Positions 15,932 to 24,151 of a stretch of 57,313 nucleotides of DNA are shown one piece after another (within the stretch, counting starts at the first letter, position 1; the number at the start of each line of letters is the position of its first letter). The position numbers and the translations under genes were made by a program. The DNA lies in assembly GCA_964539785.1 (NCBI GenBank), contig CAZIJQ010000009.1, forward strand, positions 1-57,313. The letters are read 5' to 3'. Source of the DNA: JABMPO01 sp964539785 (lineage in GTDB: Bacteria; Fidelibacterota; Marinisomatia; Marinisomatales; TCS56). The notes below the pieces were generated by a model, which searched no databases, was not told the origin of the DNA, and was given only the letters and a program-made list of their open reading frames with translations.

Positions 15932-18774
15932 CAGTGTATCACACCGATTTTCAATATTTTATTGTTTGATTCGCTGACACCTTTAACTTCGATGTTAGCA
16001 AAGTATATCCCCGATTCAAGCTGGGCGACATTCCATAATATTTCATTAGCTTCATATTTCACGGGATCGTCAATCGTGAGCTCATCTACGAATAGACCCG
16101 CTAAATCAAATATTCGAATATTTACCGATAGCGCTTCTTTTACAAATATTCTGAATTTGATATTATCCCCGCGCGCAGGATTGGGATAAGAATAGGTACG
16201 CTGTGGATCAAATAATCCGGCGGATTGGGGAACTGGTGGAATATTTGTGTGCACAATTAGACTGTTATTCCGGTTACCATATTTCAAATTCCATTGGTTC
16301 CCGTTTTCAACCTCCAATGAATCAAACATCCAGACAGTTGATTGAGATATTATGGATGATCTTCCCTGAAAATTGGTCAATATTTGAATCTCATCCGAAT
16401 ATGGATTTGCTAAACGATAGATTTCCTGACCACTGGAATTAAAAATGACGATCTCCCCTGCTGTATTCTGAACCACAATTTCCGGTGATTCGGAATCGGT
16501 CAAATTTCTGATAAAGATATTACCTTGTCCGTTTAGTGCGATGGGAAAACCTGGCAGCAATGTTAAATTATGATTTAAGCCGATTAAATTTCCGGTTTCG
16601 TCCAACACCAGTAATTCGGAATAGCTATCACCATCAAGATCAGCAACAGCAAAACTGATTACTGCCATTTCAGGGGAATAAAACCAATGGTCCTCGCCAT
16701 TTGAATGCGATTCGATTAAATTATCCCAGTTCAAATTATATTTATTATCGGCGGCCGGATTCAACAGGTTGGTAAAATTACCAATAGATTGGCTTGCTAA
16801 TTCGATTTCAATCCCTAACAATTCATCAGCTGTTAAAGAATAGGACATATCGAACATTTCGATAAAAATTGTGTCGCCGGTGGCAGAACCAATTATGCGG
16901 AAATCATTGTCGGCTTCAAATTTCCAAGACCATAGTGATTCGACTAATTCAGTTGTGGGATTAAACCTGAATAGTGATACTATCAGAGAATCAGTCCGGA
17001 TTTCGGCTAATCCAAGACCGCAGTATCCCGATAAATTATTTCCGACTGCCACCAACTCATACTGGGAACCCACCAAATCATAAAAAGGCATCGGCATTAT
17101 TAAATCCTGATGGGACCACCATAATTGACTACTACCACCGATTAATTCATCGGATCCATCGTTATCAAGATCAACCGAAAATCTCATATTCAGAGTAGAA
17201 TCGGGAAGATCATCCGGGAAAAACAAATTCTCGACAGCAAATGACATTGTATCGTCAGGTTGGCCAATATTGCTGAATTGAATAAACGTTGTTGCACCGG
17301 AATTTGATCGAGTATCCGGGTGTGTATATGGCCCGAATTCCAACGGCAGCCCTTTTAGTTCCGGATAGAGCCGGTCACGCTCGGGGTTGCCCTGATACCA
17401 CATATCAGCAAATAAACCTGAAGAAGGATCTGTGAACATAAAAATTGATTCAAAACCAATATCCTGGGCTCCATCAGCTTCTTCGAGGGCAACACCTTTT
17501 TGGGCATTATCAGCATTGATCTGATTACTGCCAATATTCTGCGAAATCAGGTCCTCATCGATGTGCCAAATCAACAAACCTGAAGCCGGCAGTCCCAAAT
17601 CATAATTAAGTACCGCCGTAATGACCCCGGTTTCATCTATAGTTTTATCTACCGAATCCATGATGATTTCAATGTATGGTGGGAATCGAGCGTCGTCGTC
17701 GTTAATTGCTTTATCTTCATTGTACAATTGCCAACGGATTGAATCGATGCTGACATCATCATGAATCCAGTTAGTGCGGTTTTCAATTAAAAAGTATTCG
17801 GTATCGTTGATAATGACTTTTACCAAATTGCCATTTCCACGTGCTGGTAGATTGATTTGATCACGGCTAACCGTTTGTGGTACTTCCCAGCCGGCATAAA
17901 TTCTGGTCCAGGCGGTGGGCGGAGCAGGAATCACCCCGCGACCATTATTGGAACCCTGGTCCATCAGTCCGAAAATTCCGACGCCACTTTGACCAGTTTC
18001 GATATTCCAGAGTGGTGGTAATCCCCTGGCAAAACCGGTTAATAGTGCAAATGTACCGGTAAGCCCGTATTGAAAATCACAGGGTTCACTGGCTGTAGAA
18101 AACGTCAATTCCGCACTTTCATATAATAGGTGATTCTGCGTTTCGGGTAATATCAACCCTTTGGTAATTGAAACGCCACCAACCGAAATTCCAGCATCCA
18201 AGTGAATTGCTATCATTTCCGGGTCAACATAAGTGGATGGAATATCTTCGGGTGTAGGATCGATAAATGGAAGTTTAAAATCCTGCCCGATACCGGCATG
18301 GAAAACAACAATCAGATCATATTCTGAGAAATCCATTCCGTCTTGGGAAAATGCTACCTGGACAGCGTCACGCAGCAATTCAGTTATCCTTTGTTCATAT
18401 AGATCATCTTCGCCAAAGCGATGATAATGAGACATGGAATCGGCTAACTGATAACTATTATTTTCACCATCGGGGAAAACCCGGGAGTTCGTTAAATCGA
18501 TTCCAAAATTATCATACGAAACAGCGCTGAAATAATTATCCAGAGCCGTTAATTGAGCGCTAAAATATGATTTATTATGGGGTGGCGGATCGATGGTATA
18601 TGAACCACAGGTGTCATATTCGGCGGTTAGTAAAAATGACCCGTCACCGCTGGTCCCATCGTGATTATCGACCAGGAAAGAAACCCGAATTGCCGCGATT
18701 TTAATGTCGCCAATTAGCTGGGCGGATACTATTCCAATAAACAGCAGTATTATAAATAGAATTTTACGGATCAT
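15931..18774 (-). CDS. Catalytically dead M6-fold surface protein with T9SS sorting domain
   Basis: 947 residues with a signal peptide (about 1-18). The N-terminal ~300 residues follow the M6 (immune-inhibitor-A-like) layout: GLPPLWN at 251-257, GIFGLMDQGS near 267-275 and AW..IYAGW near 288-296. The positions of HExxH read L244-L-T-G-F248, so all zinc-binding residues are lost. The middle region has FG-GAP-like repeats (DLDNDGSDELIGG, DLDGDSYSELLVLD). The last ~85 residues (YSYPNPARG..., ending in a KILKIGVIH strand) form a type A T9SS sorting domain. It should be exported to the cell surface, with a binding rather than proteolytic role. It is followed by the active gluzincin gene (1-nt overlap). 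Confidence 0.8.
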   Translation of the reverse strand: MIRKILFIILLFIGIVSAQLIGDIKIAAIRVSFLVDNHDGTSGDGSFLLTAEYDTCGSYTIDPPPHNKSYFSAQLTALDNYFSAVSYDNFGIDLTNSRVFPDGENNSYQLADSMSHYHRFGEDDLYEQRITELLRDAVQVAFSQDGMDFSEYDLIVVFHAGIGQDFKLPFIDPTPEDIPSTYVDPEMIAIHLDAGISVGGVSITKGLILPETQNHLLYESAELTFSTASEPCDFQYGLTGTFALLTGFARGLPPLWNIETGQSGVGIFGLMDQGSNNGRGVIPAPPTAWTRIYAGWEVPQTVSRDQINLPARGNGNLVKVIINDTEYFLIENRTNWIHDDVSIDSIRWQLYNEDKAINDDDARFPPYIEIIMDSVDKTIDETGVITAVLNYDLGLPASGLLIWHIDEDLISQNIGSNQINADNAQKGVALEEADGAQDIGFESIFMFTDPSSGLFADMWYQGNPERDRLYPELKGLPLEFGPYTHPDTRSNSGATTFIQFSNIGQPDDTMSFAVENLFFPDDLPDSTLNMRFSVDLDNDGSDELIGGSSQLWWSHQDLIMPMPFYDLVGSQYELVAVGNNLSGYCGLGLAEIRTDSLIVSLFRFNPTTELVESLWSWKFEADNDFRIIGSATGDTIFIEMFDMSYSLTADELLGIEIELASQSIGNFTNLLNPAADNKYNLNWDNLIESHSNGEDHWFYSPEMAVISFAVADLDGDSYSELLVLDETGNLIGLNHNLTLLPGFPIALNGQGNIFIRNLTDSESPEIVVQNTAGEIVIFNSSGQEIYRLANPYSDEIQILTNFQGRSSIISQSTVWMFDSLEVENGNQWNLKYGNRNNSLIVHTNIPPVPQSAGLFDPQRTYSYPNPARGDNIKFRIFVKEALSVNIRIFDLAGLFVDELTIDDPVKYEANEILWNVAQLESGIYFANIEVKGVSESNNKILKIGVIH

Positions 18775-18795
18775 GAGATTAGCTGTATTTATGGT

Positions 18796-18819
18796 AATAT
18801 GGAATTAAAATTCCATATT
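18796..18819. other. Perfect 24-bp palindrome at the porV-like stop codon
   Basis: Arms AATATGGAATT and AATTCCATATT are perfectly complementary around a 2-nt centre. The palindrome spans the last codons and stop of the PorV-family gene and part of the spacer before the next gene. No T-run follows on the minus strand, so it does not look like a rho-independent terminator. It could mark an mRNA-processing or stabilising hairpin between the two genes. Confidence 0.45.
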
Positions 18820-20157
18820 CAACGAAAAGCGCATAGTGTTGGACAAAGCATCTCCTGCATCGCCAGCAATATATCCAAAATCAAATCCATATCCGGCAAA
18901 CCTTAGCCCGAAGCCAAGAGTGACATTACCAATTTTGCCGATTTTATCGTAATAATACCCCATGCGCAATGCAAAATTTTCGGCATACCAGTATTCAAAA
19001 CCAACATTGTGAACCAGTTTATCAATCTCATTACTGATTGATCGATCATCGCCGGTGCCAACTTCTTTTTGACCGGCCTGGTTATAAATCCCATAACCAG
19101 GTTCACCGTACGCCACATCATATGTTTCTACCATCTCAGAGGGGTCTGGTTCACCATTACCGTTATCGTCATTATTCCATTGCCAACCACCGATCTTTCT
19201 GTCGGCGGGATAATCGGCGGTTCCCCAATCAATATCTCCACCTAAAAACCAATCATCAACCCACGATGTAAAGATAGCTAGATAAATAGGGTCGGTATGG
19301 GCAGTTTCGCGCTGTTTATCTTTGTTAAAGTCTCCGCCGGGGCTAAAATTTCCATCTTCATCATAATCGCCAACATTACCATCATCATCCCAATCCATAT
19401 CAGGGTATGAAGCAACCATCATTTTATCTACATCATAGGCGATGCTGAGTCGGTTAAATGGTGAATCTACAATACGGTATTGAATACCAAGTGTAAAATT
19501 AGTCGGTTGCGGATCAGCTTGAGCCGCATCAATAAATGCAACTTTTGGACCAATATTCGTGAGTGTTAATCCCAGGTCTAACCTTGGTGTCCATAAGCCA
19601 CGATACAAATAACCAATATCAAAACCGAAATCGGTAGATGTACCTTTACTGGATTCACTGCCAGCACCAATACCAGCAAGATGCTGGTAGGAAATTTTCG
19701 CATTTAAACCGAGCGATGACTTTGCTGAAAGCAGAGAACTATAACTTAGTGATAATGCCATCATATAAGTTGTAAATGTGCCCAAATCTTCCGCAAACTG
19801 TCCGGTGCGATTCTGCTCACCAAGGTTCAGGAAAATAATATGACCACCTACTGTACCTAAATAAGGGATATGGTTACGATAAGCCAGAAACTCATAATAC
19901 AAATCATCGGCCAGATTGGGAAGCCAATTAACATGCATCAAGGCAAGCTCGGATCCTTTTAGGAAACCCAGACCGGCTGGATTCCAGTAACTGGCATAGG
20001 CATCATCGGCAACAGCTACCTGAGCTTCACCCATACCACCGGCTCTTGCTCCTGGTGATATTAATAGAAATATGGCACCAGCCTCACTTTGCGCTCGCAC
20101 GCCTGACAATCCAATGACTGCTGCCAATAAGAACAATACGAATGTTTTACTTTTCAA
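18805..20157 (-). CDS. PorV/PorQ-family outer-membrane protein
   Basis: 450 residues from a TTG that follows GGAGGA by 6 nt; an upstream ATG at 20223 lacks such a site and would bury the signal peptide. After the signal peptide (about 1-22) comes AIFLLISPGARAGGMGEAQVA with ADDAYASYWNPAGLG, the hallmark of PorV-type barrels. PorV is the outer-membrane shuttle for T9SS cargo. The next gene encodes such a cargo. An unusual Asp-rich, calcium-loop-like insertion lies at about residues 253-285, with a second one near 328-342. The C terminus ends in MEF, a barrel-type aromatic end. It is the first gene of a long co-directional run. Confidence 0.85.
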   Translation of the reverse strand: MKSKTFVLFLLAAVIGLSGVRAQSEAGAIFLLISPGARAGGMGEAQVAVADDAYASYWNPAGLGFLKGSELALMHVNWLPNLADDLYYEFLAYRNHIPYLGTVGGHIIFLNLGEQNRTGQFAEDLGTFTTYMMALSLSYSSLLSAKSSLGLNAKISYQHLAGIGAGSESSKGTSTDFGFDIGYLYRGLWTPRLDLGLTLTNIGPKVAFIDAAQADPQPTNFTLGIQYRIVDSPFNRLSIAYDVDKMMVASYPDMDWDDDGNVGDYDEDGNFSPGGDFNKDKQRETAHTDPIYLAIFTSWVDDWFLGGDIDWGTADYPADRKIGGWQWNNDDNGNGEPDPSEMVETYDVAYGEPGYGIYNQAGQKEVGTGDDRSISNEIDKLVHNVGFEYWYAENFALRMGYYYDKIGKIGNVTLGFGLRFAGYGFDFGYIAGDAGDALSNTMRFSLNMEF

Positions 20158-20269
20158 CTTTATTCCTCCAAACCTAATGTAAGTCATTTGCGACTCCATT
20201 AAATTTTGAATATTTATTCTCAATAACTGTTATCGTTTGTTCTATTGGCACCTCATATTGAATGTTGAA

Positions 20270-20297
20270 GTTATTTTGCGTATTTCTTATCAGTCAA
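20270..20297 (-). promoter_or_regulatory. Candidate promoter of the porV-like gene run
   Basis: In the 198-bp spacer before the PorV-family gene, the minus strand reads TTGACT (20297-20292), 16 nt, then AATAAC (20275-20270). This resembles a sigma-70 -35/-10 pair, about 115 nt before the start codon. FCB promoters often differ from this consensus, so the call is weak. The spacer holds no gene and is the longest gap in this part of the run. Confidence 0.25.
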
Positions 20298-20355
20298 GAA
20301 ATGTTTTGTCATTGTTATAGTTCCCTAACTAATAGTGATCTGAATCAAAAACAAT

Positions 20356-22164
20356 CTAGTTCAATAATCCCAGCGATAAAAATGGCAGGTATGTTATAGC
20401 GATTACAACCAATAATCGCACCAGGAAAAATGGCAGAGTTGCCTTATAAATTACTGGCATTGATTCATTAAACCTATAAGCTGATAGAAACAGATTCATT
20501 CCAACTGGTGGCGTCAGGAAACCCAGTTCAAGGTTAGCGATGAAAATGATGCCCAAATGCACCGGATCGATCCCGAAATATTCTCCCAATGGAGCAATCA
20601 GCGGAACAACGACAATAATCGATGAAAAAATATCCATCAAGCATCCTGTCAAAAGTAGAAATATGTTTAACATTATCAGGAAAACATATTTCGAAGAAAC
20701 TGTTTCTTTCATCCAATCCAGCAGCAGCATTGGTATTTGGGCATCCACTAAATAACTGGTCAAGCCCATCGCAACACCGAGAATGATTAATACGCCACCA
20801 ATGAGGGTAGAACAATCAATAATTATCTTTGGTATCTGATTTGCCCTTAAATCGCGATAAACCAATGTTTCGACAATAATTACATACACGGTTGTCAATG
20901 CTGCCGTTTCGACTAACGTCGTGAATCCACTGAAAATCCCAACCAACACACCAGCGGGAATGATGGCTTCCCACTTGGTTTGCCACAGTACCCTGATCGC
21001 TTTACCAAAATCGAATTTTCGTTTGGTTACATGATCCAGTTTACCTTGTCGAATAGCCCAAAGTGCAATTGTACCAACTAATAAGGTACCCGGTACGATT
21101 CCGGCGATAAATATACTTTTTATGGAAACACCGGCGGTAACACCATAGATAATCGCCGGCAGACTGGGGGGGAATAATAATCCCAGTGAACCGGAAACGG
21201 TTACTAGTCCCAATGCGAAGGATCGTGAATAACCTTCCTGGATCAATAGTGGAGCCAGCAAACCACCCATGGCTAGAATAGTAACCCCTGAACCACCCGT
21301 AAGCGCCGTGAAGAATCCACACAGGATAACCACCATTACCGGAGTGCCCCCCGGGATCCATCCAAACCAGGCCCGGAATAGACTCAGCATGCGTTTTGAA
21401 GCACCACCTTCGGCCAATATATATCCAGCTAAGGTAAATAGCGGGATTGTTGGTAATGTCGGAGAAACAACAATTCTGTAGGTTTCGGCCGGAATCGCTG
21501 AAATTGGTACGTATGAATTCCAAAATAATAGAATTGCCGCTCCGCCTAAACCAACAAAAATGGGGGCTCCATTGATTAAGGCAATTATCAGGATAATCAA
21601 TCCTAATACAACAACAAACATACTATCTTGCATATATCCGGACAAACCAAGCAACACTAACAGCAGCGGTATGATTAACAGAGATGACTGGAGTAAACGG
21701 TTGCTGTAGCTATTTAAATATACTTGCAGGGCGATTAAACCAAAACCGATCGGCATAATGGACTGCGCTGCCCAGATTGGCATTCCAGGCGCCAGATTCC
21801 TTGGAAATTCAAACTCTACCCGGACTAGTTTTAAGCTGGCCCACATGAGTGCAAATGCGACGATAAATGAAATGACTTTTGCCAGCCAACGCCCAAGATG
21901 AAGTTTATCTTCCTTCTGTAGAAGTGGTTTAGCTGTTAGAGATAGTAATTTATTATGCCTGGTGGCCAGTACGGCACCAATAAACCCAATCCACAGCGTA
22001 AGATGCTGTACAATCATCGCGGAAGATGGAACACCACGAAGCCCGGTAACTCTTAAAAATATTTCAAAGGCCGGTAAAAAGGTTATGGAAATAAAGACTA
22101 ACAGGGCAAGAATATCCTCCCCCCAATTTAACCTAATAGATAGTTGCTGCTTGAGCTTGTTCAC
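20356..22164 (-). CDS. TRAP transporter fused small-large permease (DctQM)
   Basis: 602-residue inner-membrane protein. The first ~170 residues have the four-helix pattern of the DctQ small subunit (LLVFISITFLPAFEIFLR; later RNLAPGMPIWAAQSIMPIGF). The rest is the DctM large permease, with the repeated GGSGVTILAMGGLLAP, SGSLGLLFPPSLPAIIYG and VDAQIPMLLLDW segments. About 16 membrane helices are expected. Fused QM permeases are known in TRAP systems and use an ion gradient. The binding-protein gene follows upstream (8 bp away) and the TatT-like gene after it, giving a complete transporter set. Confidence 0.92.
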   Translation of the reverse strand: MNKLKQQLSIRLNWGEDILALLVFISITFLPAFEIFLRVTGLRGVPSSAMIVQHLTLWIGFIGAVLATRHNKLLSLTAKPLLQKEDKLHLGRWLAKVISFIVAFALMWASLKLVRVEFEFPRNLAPGMPIWAAQSIMPIGFGLIALQVYLNSYSNRLLQSSLLIIPLLLVLLGLSGYMQDSMFVVVLGLIILIIALINGAPIFVGLGGAAILLFWNSYVPISAIPAETYRIVVSPTLPTIPLFTLAGYILAEGGASKRMLSLFRAWFGWIPGGTPVMVVILCGFFTALTGGSGVTILAMGGLLAPLLIQEGYSRSFALGLVTVSGSLGLLFPPSLPAIIYGVTAGVSIKSIFIAGIVPGTLLVGTIALWAIRQGKLDHVTKRKFDFGKAIRVLWQTKWEAIIPAGVLVGIFSGFTTLVETAALTTVYVIIVETLVYRDLRANQIPKIIIDCSTLIGGVLIILGVAMGLTSYLVDAQIPMLLLDWMKETVSSKYVFLIMLNIFLLLTGCLMDIFSSIIVVVPLIAPLGEYFGIDPVHLGIIFIANLELGFLTPPVGMNLFLSAYRFNESMPVIYKATLPFFLVRLLVVIAITYLPFLSLGLLN

Positions 22165-22172
22165 GTGGTTTG

Positions 22173-23180
22173 CTAATCAGTAATTAGAGTATCCTGAAGA
22201 TCTTTTTCAGCTTTAAGCTGGATTACCCGGTCAAATATCTTTTCAGGAATTAAACTACCCCTTATCAGCGGGTAAAAAGATTTCACCAAAACTTTCCAGG
22301 TCTTTACCTCTTCATCACTGGGGGTATATACTATTAGTCCATATTGCTCCATTGCAGCAATCGCCTGCTGGTCAACTTTTCGGTTTTCCGATTGTTGACG
22401 TACACCGATTTCCCGGGCGATAGCTAACATTTGATTCTGATGCTCTGGCTGGATTCTGTTCCAGATTTTTTTATCAATTACGGTTCCTCCAGTTACCAAC
22501 CCCCATTTTAGATCAAGCATATATTTCGTTGACCCAATATACTGGTTGGATAAAGCAATTATGGATGGTGTTGCTATAGCATCAATCAATCCGGTCTGCA
22601 ATCCCGATAATACATCTAAATAGGCGATCTGTACCGAGTGATAACCAGCATTTTTCCATAATTCGTCGGAGTGATAATCCCCGGCCCAGGTAAAGATTTT
22701 CATACTCTCCAGATCTTGGGGATTTTTCAGCGGTTTTTTAGTAAACCAGTAGGCCCATCCAACGTCACCCCAATTCAATATTATAAATCCATTTTCATTG
22801 AAATCATTTTCCAATTCTTCTGCAATGCCATTGCGCACCCAATCGACATCATCAAAATCATCAAATAACATCGGTACCAGGAATCCATACACATCCGGTG
22901 ATATGACTGACAGCCCTTCGGTTGTTACAGCAGCGGCATGAATTTGCCCAATTCGAATTTTTCTTATCATATCACGCTCGTCGCCAACCACACCGTTTGG
23001 ATATATTCGCAGAGTAACATTTCCGTCGGTTGCTGCTTCCCATTGTTGGCCCATTTCCACCATCAATGCGTGCATTTCGGATCCCTGGGGAGCAAGGGTG
23101 GCAAGTTTAATAGTGATCTTCTTGGCGGATGCCAGAGCTGTAATCAGTATAAGTATGATAATTAGATATTTATTCTTCAT
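22173..23180 (-). CDS. TRAP transporter substrate-binding protein (DctP/TatP type)
   Basis: 335 residues with a signal peptide (about 1-18) and the DctP fold: IKLATLAPQGS at the start, LRIYPNGVVGDERDMIRKIRIGQIH, then LSGLQTGLIDAIATP. In most TRAP binding proteins a conserved Arg in the (D)LKGLKIRV motif binds the ligand carboxylate. Here that segment reads LESMKIFTW, with F163 in its place. The ligand is therefore probably not a simple organic acid. The gene is followed, 5 bp away, by a TatT-like lipoprotein gene, as in the TatPT systems first described from Treponema pallidum. Confidence 0.9.
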   Translation of the reverse strand: MKNKYLIIILILITALASAKKITIKLATLAPQGSEMHALMVEMGQQWEAATDGNVTLRIYPNGVVGDERDMIRKIRIGQIHAAAVTTEGLSVISPDVYGFLVPMLFDDFDDVDWVRNGIAEELENDFNENGFIILNWGDVGWAYWFTKKPLKNPQDLESMKIFTWAGDYHSDELWKNAGYHSVQIAYLDVLSGLQTGLIDAIATPSIIALSNQYIGSTKYMLDLKWGLVTGGTVIDKKIWNRIQPEHQNQMLAIAREIGVRQQSENRKVDQQAIAAMEQYGLIVYTPSDEEVKTWKVLVKSFYPLIRGSLIPEKIFDRVIQLKAEKDLQDTLITD

Positions 23181-23185
23181 AGCAA

Positions 23186-24151
23186 TTAGTAGTAAAATAA
23201 TTCATCAATTCGCGTCAACAACCACTGGGCACGATCCTGTGCTAGTATATTTGCCAGTCTATTTTGTGGATTTTTATTGATATCAACCTGAAGTGCTCTA
23301 TGCAGCATTTCCTTAAACTCTACCCGGTTTTGTTCACTGATGGAAAATATTTCAGCATAAGCGACAAAAACCGCTGCATCATTACCACCAGTTAATTCAA
23401 GCACTCGACTGTAATAATTCTTGGCAATTTCCTGGGAATCAGCAGTTTTATCGGGACGGCTCATTTCATATTTCATTAATGCTGAAATAAACGCTCCACT
23501 ATTCCATTCAGGATCATTAACATAACCAAATTCAAGTAATAGTCCAACTTTTGGTAGATGGATTAGTAATTCCGGATCTCCCTGACTGGCAGAAATTGCC
23601 CCGGCCAGTGCTGCAGCTGTCCAATAAGCAGCCGAAATATCAGCTTTATCCAGAGTGGCCATTGCGGAATAAGGATTTGTATAAAAATCAGCGCTGAAAT
23701 CAGGATGACGCGCTTCCAGTGCCCGTAAACCATATGAATAGCTGCGTTCGAGTAATTTACGCGCCCGTCGATAAAGCGGCCGGCTTTCTCGGATATTTTC
23801 AGCAGCCATTCGATCTGCATCTTCCAGGATAAATCCATAACTATACAAAGCAAAACCAGATGCGGCCGCTGTCAGCAACGAAGCATTATCAGGTGACTGC
23901 TGTACCAATAACTCCAATGTTTTAAGATTGAACGGAAATGCTTCTCTAACGAGTTGAGGATCATCTTCCGTTAAATAGATATCGGTGACACCATCTAGCG
24001 ATTTGCTAACCTGATTTATAAGAAATTTGCCCGGGGAACACCCTTCGATCACTACCAGAAATATCAGCCCCCAGATAATATAAAAAAAGCGAAGTAAATG
24101 CGGTGTTAATCTATTCCAATATTCTTTTCTCAAAATTTCAAGGCAAATCAA
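23186..24151 (-). CDS. TRAP transporter-associated TatT lipoprotein
   Basis: 321 residues. A hydrophobic helix (about 22-38) ends in VIEGC, a plausible lipobox. The mature part is helical, with TPR-like repeats (residues ~75-300). The segment RRARKLLERSYSYGLRALEARHP and a YWTAAALAGAISAS helix match the TatT (TRAP-associated T component) family. TatT forms a periplasmic pore-bearing trimer that partners the TRAP binding protein. It lies between glyA (4-nt overlap) and the binding-protein gene. Placement next to a TRAP operon supports the call; the family is described mainly in spirochaetes and Proteobacteria. Confidence 0.85.
   Translation of the reverse strand: MICLEILRKEYWNRLTPHLLRFFYIIWGLIFLVVIEGCSPGKFLINQVSKSLDGVTDIYLTEDDPQLVREAFPFNLKTLELLVQQSPDNASLLTAAASGFALYSYGFILEDADRMAAENIRESRPLYRRARKLLERSYSYGLRALEARHPDFSADFYTNPYSAMATLDKADISAAYWTAAALAGAISASQGDPELLIHLPKVGLLLEFGYVNDPEWNSGAFISALMKYEMSRPDKTADSQEIAKNYYSRVLELTGGNDAAVFVAYAEIFSISEQNRVEFKEMLHRALQVDINKNPQNRLANILAQDRAQWLLTRIDELFYY

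Noticed and set aside
20158..20223. Longer N terminus of the PorV-like protein
   Set aside because: The TTG at 20157 has GGAGGA at 6 nt and starts directly at a signal peptide; the ATG at 20223 has no ribosome site.
20356..22164. DctQM as a frameshift fusion of two genes
   Set aside because: Fused QM permeases are a known TRAP form and the reading frame is continuous with sound membrane helices across the joint.
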